Assembly (NCBI GenBank): GCA_025966315.1
Contig: JAOPUZ010000032.1
Span: forward strand, 1-33,872
DNA: 33,872 nt
Source of the DNA: Frankiales bacterium
Lineage (GTDB): Bacteria; Actinomycetota; Actinomycetes; Mycobacteriales; Jatrophihabitantaceae
Direction of reading: 5' to 3'
Position 1 is the first letter of the stretch; every line of letters begins with the position of its first letter. Below, piece after piece: positions 31,086-33,872 of this stretch. The notes under the pieces are model-generated. The model saw nothing but the letters and a program-made list of their open reading frames with translations, made no database searches and was not told where the DNA came from. Both the position numbers and the translations under genes were made by a program.

Positions 31086-31413
31086 CCCACCCGAAGTGTC
31101 AGGCTGAAACCTGAGACCCTGAACGGCAAGTGTCAATCAATTACGGTTGCGGCTCTAATCTGACGCTCTGCGGGATTGGTACCTGACGTCAGGCTGGGGT
31201 GTACCCCAATCCGACAACACGAACCCGCCCAAGCCACCGAACTCATCGCCCCGACCCGCTCCACGAACACCGACGCGTTGACCGGTCGACTATCGGAACG
31301 GCCGGGCAACGCGTCTCGTAAATGCACTGTCAGGCCGATGAGCGGCTCTAACGATCTGCCGCGCGTGGCCCTGCCGATCTTCGGTCGGCCTGCCGGGCCC
31401 TGCGGGCCGACGG
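31086..31413. other. Region upstream of the broken resolvase, with a palindrome
   Basis: No supported gene. CCTGACGTCAGG (31182-31193) is a perfect 12-bp palindrome with related TGTCAGG and CTGACG words nearby (31095-31190), a possible old res site. A minus-strand frame across 31133-31459 has no recognisable domain. Confidence 0.4.
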
Positions 31414-31872
31414 TCATTTCAAATGGCGGCGTAGGAGTACGCCGGGCTCGTCTCGGCATACTCGATTGCCCTCGTCGTCGATGTATCGCACCATGTCGAC
31501 GTATGGCCCGACAGGGCGATAACCGAGCCGTTCGTAGAGTGCGCGCGCCCGTGGGTTGACGTCATCTACGGCGAGCTCGATGATGTGGTGCTCGCGGGCG
31601 AGCGCCTGGGTCTCGGCTGCCCATATCAATGCAGTACCTACGCCCTTGCCGCGATGCGCTGGATCGACGGAGACCAGCCACAACCACGCCGCATCGCGTC
31701 GCTGCTTGAAGTCCAACACTGCTTTTCCCCGGACCTGGCCACACTCTTCGGCGATGAGCATCAACGAGTCGGGGGCCGACGCTGCTGAACACCACTGATC
31801 GCGTTGGCTGCGGCCCGTCGCCCACGTCATCGCATCTACATCATCTGGCGAACCAAGCCGAACAGAGACCAC
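31414..31872 (-). CDS. GNAT-family N-acetyltransferase
   Basis: 152 residues. WLVSVDPAHRGKGVGTALI is motif A with the acetyl-CoA pyrophosphate loop R-G-K-G-V-G; LAVDDVNPRARALYERLGY is motif B with the catalytic-side Tyr. It transfers an acetyl group from acetyl-CoA to an amine. The substrate cannot be read from the sequence; antibiotic, peptide or protein amines are all possible. It is a single gene among mobile-element debris. Confidence 0.85.
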   Translation of the reverse strand: MVSVRLGSPDDVDAMTWATGRSQRDQWCSAASAPDSLMLIAEECGQVRGKAVLDFKQRRDAAWLWLVSVDPAHRGKGVGTALIWAAETQALAREHHIIELAVDDVNPRARALYERLGYRPVGPYVDMVRYIDDEGNRVCRDEPGVLLRRHLK

Positions 31873-31989
31873 GCGGAGAGCCTAGAAGAGACCAGCGAAC
31901 ATCCTCAAATTGCCGCATACAGCGGACGTTCAATGAGCGATCGGTCTACGGGACACCAGCGGCGTGATCAGGCGAGCTGAATGGCGCCA

Positions 31990-32022
31990 GGGTTTCCGGG
32001 CAGTCACGATTCCCGGAAACCC
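31990..32022. repeat. 11-bp perfect inverted repeat before the recombinase gene
   Basis: GGGTTTCCGGG (31990-32000) and CCCGGAAACCC (32012-32022) flank an 11-nt spacer about 50-60 bp ahead of the recombinase start. It may be the recombinase's own binding site/operator. A terminator is less likely because no T-run follows. Confidence 0.6.
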
Positions 32023-32080
32023 CGCCCGCAATGATGCCCGGCAGAGCAGGCTCAACCGGTACAGTGCTGCGGTGGCCAGG

Positions 32081-32668
32081 ATGCTCGTCGGATACGCCCG
32101 CTGCTCGACCGACGCCCAAGACCTCACCGCACAACGTGACGCGCTCACCGCGCTCGGGGTGAAGCCGAGCCGGATCTATGTCGACCACGGCCTGACCGGT
32201 ACCAACCGAGCCCGGCCGGGCCTGCGGGAAGCACTGGCCGCGTGTCGATCCGGCGACTCCCTGGTGGTGACGAAGCTGGACCGGCTCGCCCGGTCGTTGA
32301 CCGACGCCCGTGACATCGTCGCCGAGCTGACCGAGGCCGGGGTCAAGCTGAACATCGGTGGCTCGATCCACGACCCGACCGATCCGGTCGGCCGGCTGCT
32401 GTTCAACGTCCTCGGGATGATCGCCGAGTTTGAGTCAGACCTCATCCGGATGCGAACTCGTGAGGGCATGAAGGTTGCGAAGGCCAAGGGCCGGCTGCAT
32501 GGCAAGCCGCCCAAGCTCAAACCCGCCCAGGAAGCCCACCTGGTCCAGCTGTGGCGCGACGGCAAACACACCAGCGCCGAGCTGGCCGAGCTGTTCGGCG
32601 TTGCCCGCTCAACTGTCTACCGCGCCGTCCAGCGCGCCGGCGAACCGAAACCAGCGCGTCGCGTGTGA
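32081..32668 (+). CDS. Intact serine recombinase (resolvase/invertase family)
   Basis: 195 residues from ATG 32081 (GTG 32072 also possible). MLVGYARCSTDAQDLTAQRDAL holds the nucleophile Ser of the YxRxS motif (shown in two pieces: MLVGYARCST, DAQDLTAQRDAL). VVTKLDRLARSL is the second catalytic motif, and NVLGMIAEFESDLIRMRTREG the long E helix. A C-terminal HTH (SAELAELFGVARSTVYRAV) completes a Hin/Tn3-type enzyme of normal length. It performs site-specific inversion or resolution. Its stop overlaps the next GTG (GTGA). It is divergent in sequence from the resolvase fragments nearby. Confidence 0.85.
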   Translation: MLVGYARCSTDAQDLTAQRDALTALGVKPSRIYVDHGLTGTNRARPGLREALAACRSGDSLVVTKLDRLARSLTDARDIVAELTEAGVKLNIGGSIHDPTDPVGRLLFNVLGMIAEFESDLIRMRTREGMKVAKAKGRLHGKPPKLKPAQEAHLVQLWRDGKHTSAELAELFGVARSTVYRAVQRAGEPKPARRV

Positions 32669-33192
32669 GCAACCACGTTTTCGTCGACGAGTCCAAGCGC
32701 CGGGACTACCTGCTCGTCGCGAGCGCCGTCGTAGCTGGAGACCTTGATCCCATGCGCAGAATGCTGCGCGGGTTGGTATTGCCCGGCCAGCGACGGCTGC
32801 ACATGAAGGACGAGAGCGAGTCTCGTAAGCGGTCGATCGCCACGCTGATCGCGGGCAGCGGCATCCAGGCCACGATCTACAACGCCGGACGCAGCCACGG
32901 CACCGAGTGGGAACGTCGCAGCGCATGCCTGCGGGCGCTCGTGGCCGACTGCGCCCAGCGTGGCGACACGATGCTGATCCTCGAGCAGGACGACACGCTG
33001 ATCGCCGCCGACCGCAAGCTTCTTTACCGGGCCGCCCGGGATGAACGCTGCCCGGACCTGCGATACGAGCACCGGCGAGCATCGGTCGAGCAACTGCTGG
33101 CCCTTCCCGACGCGATCGCGTGGTGTTGGGCCAAGGGCGGCGACTGGCGGCGACGGGTCGAACCTGTCGTCACAGAGGTAAGAGCAGTCTGA
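32665..33192 (+). CDS. DUF3800-like protein coupled to the recombinase
   Basis: 175 residues from GTG 32665, overlapping the recombinase stop. It starts NHVFVDESKRRDYLLVASAVV, then GQRRLHMKDESESRKR, TMLILEQDDTL and LPDAIAWCWAKGGDW. An FVDES strand at the very N-terminus followed by further acidic residues in strands is the layout of DUF3800 and related RNase H-fold proteins. This recombinase plus small acidic-strand protein pair recurs in actinobacteria in my recollection. Its function is unknown; a nuclease role is inference. Confidence 0.6.
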   Translation: MSNHVFVDESKRRDYLLVASAVVAGDLDPMRRMLRGLVLPGQRRLHMKDESESRKRSIATLIAGSGIQATIYNAGRSHGTEWERRSACLRALVADCAQRGDTMLILEQDDTLIAADRKLLYRAARDERCPDLRYEHRRASVEQLLALPDAIAWCWAKGGDWRRRVEPVVTEVRAV

Positions 33193-33374
33193 CCCCAGGA
33201 AATCGCGAAGCCCGAGCGCCACGGTCGTCCGGCCGGGTCTCGGGCTCACTTCCACGCAGCTACTGCCACGGGCAAGACCCAGTGTAGGGCACATTCCGCC
33301 GCGACGTCACCGCTCATCGAGCAGCAAGATCATTCTCGCCGCGAACGGCTGTTCCATTGTTCCTCACCCCCGTA

Positions 33375-33756
33375 CTACTGAGACCCCGCGTCGTCGGTCG
33401 GCGGCGTCATCTCAGGAAGCGGGGTGCCGGGTGCTGCTCGGTAGGCCGTCTTGCCACCTGTCGGCAGTCGATCGAGCAGCTGAATGTAGAAGTACCCGTC
33501 GCCGTGTGGACGGATCGCCACCGTCGGGTCGGGATCGGTCGGCCGTACGCAGCGCAGCCGCTTCAGAGCTGATTTCGGCCTCGGCCGCGTAGTAGCGAAT
33601 CGGTCCTACGTCAACTGGGACATCGCCGATCTGCACTCGCACGGAGGGGGCCTCGGCCGCGAAGGCGAAGCGGTTGGCTGTGCCGATGTCGGCCAGGAAC
33701 TCTGGCACTCGGACCGCATCGAGGTGGAGGGTCATCGTTCCGCGCATCCAGGCCAC
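33375..33756 (-). pseudogene. Unknown gene, 5'-truncated and frameshifted
   Basis: Frame one (GTG 33756 or ATG 33747/33735) encodes TLHLDAVRVPEFLADIGTAN and VRVQIGDVPVDVGPIRYYAA. Near 33545-33570 coherent coding passes to another frame, VRPTDPDPTVAIRPHGDGYF and YIQLLDRLPTGGKTAYR, ending at TAG 33375-33377. The two halves look like one beta-rich protein with a one-base lesion. Its 5' end abuts an IstA fragment, so the start is probably lost. Family not recognised. Confidence 0.5.
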
Positions 33757-33872
33757 CTGGTCACCCTCGATTCGAGCAGCTCATCGAACAACGTCGAGGC
33801 CCACAGATGCGGATCATCATGAAGCCGCCGGGCGCAATACGCGGCGAACGGCTCGAACAGATCCGGGTCGCT
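33732..33872 (-). CDS. IstA-like IS21 transposase fragment (partial)
   Basis: The minus strand enters from the right edge with DPDLFEPFAAYCARRLHDDP, then HLWASTLFDEL. This resembles the N-terminal helical region of actinobacterial IS21 IstA transposases (FEPFxxYxxxRLxDDPHLWAxTLxDEL). After FDEL the similarity stops and the frame ends in TGA 33734-33732, so the copy is truncated within the window. Its relation to the IstB-like end at position 1 cannot be decided here. Confidence 0.45.
   Translation of the reverse strand, partial: SDPDLFEPFAAYCARRLHDDPHLWASTLFDELLESRVTRWPGCAER

Noticed and set aside
30740-31129. A 129-aa intact resolvase-like protein
   Set aside because: Its start and end are out of register with the conserved family. 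The homologous residues are spread over three frames, so it is a broken resolvase.
31133-31459. Minus-strand 108-aa frame upstream of the GNAT gene
   Set aside because: It has no domain, no ribosome site and a composition like other shadow frames. It lies in a probable res or decayed region.
1-33872. CRISPR array or riboswitch
   Set aside because: No series of regularly spaced direct repeats and no recognisable riboswitch core was seen. The repeats present are attachment, partition, coiled-coil or IS-related.

Overview
The window is GC-rich DNA with frequent GTG starts, long ATGA-overlapped operons and protein families typical of Actinomycetota (SCO6880-type conjugation proteins, an EspR-like XRE regulator, a DUF6668-like protein). 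I cannot fix the genus. It reads as a conjugative, integrative plasmid or integrative-conjugative element (ICE) with an accessory flank of defence genes and mobile-element debris. The attachment site looks like an unintegrated attP, because plasmid-type genes lie on both sides and no tRNA 5' half is present.

Left flank (1-3850): the tail of an IS21-type element, a thymidylate-synthase-fold protein lacking the catalytic cysteine, then (minus strand) a two-gene Pycsar antiphage module made of a membrane effector and a pyrimidine nucleotide cyclase. A cluster of DnaA-box-like sites and a frameshifted DNA methyltransferase remnant follow.

Conjugation operon (about 18.0 kb down to 3.85 kb, minus strand): at least fourteen closely packed genes. 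Reading with transcription they are: a ParA-like protein with a degenerate P-loop, a 67-aa protein, a MinD/ParA ATPase, a possible 23-codon ORF, a peptidoglycan hydrolase, a lipoprotein, a DUF6668-like protein, a membrane protein with two VirB2-like halves, a TcpC/VirB8-like protein, a VirB6/TrbL-like multi-pass protein, the VirB4 N-terminal half (SCO6880 family), the VirB4 ATPase half, a coiled-coil protein, a two-TM protein, a coupling ATPase of VirD4/TraD type and a small conserved protein. This is a type IV secretion (mating-pair) machine in which the VirB4 and coupling-protein functions each appear split over two ORFs. I found no recognisable relaxase.

Control and integration block (about 18.0-22.95 kb, plus strand, divergent from the tra operon): an EspR-like XRE regulator, an ImmA/IrrE metalloprotease, a MAB_1171c-like seven-TM protein and an MpaB/rubber-oxygenase-fold protein in one operon, then excisionase and tyrosine integrase. 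The integrase 3' end contains a tRNA-Gly 3' fragment (the core), flanked by two perfect 22-bp arm-type repeats. By analogy with ImmR/ImmA of ICEBs1, the XRE-ImmA pair is a good candidate for the element's induction switch. The added membrane protein and haem-oxygenase-like enzyme are what make it unusual.

Replication and partition block (23.4-26.0 kb): a winged-helix Rep-like protein with internal DnaA-box-like sites around an AT-rich stretch, then ParA and a small ribbon-helix-helix-like ParB flanked on both sides by TCTAACGYT-type repeats (candidate parS/operator). Small unknown genes follow to 27.5 kb.

Right flank (27.5-33.9 kb): a 290-bp miniature element with long inverted repeats, pieces of a serine resolvase, a complete ISL3-family IS with 8-bp target duplication but a frameshifted transposase, a frameshifted lipoprotein, a zinc-ribbon protein, a GNAT acetyltransferase, an intact serine recombinase coupled to a DUF3800-like protein, a frameshifted unknown gene and an IstA-like fragment at the edge. 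All family calls are from reading the sequence; no database search was run.
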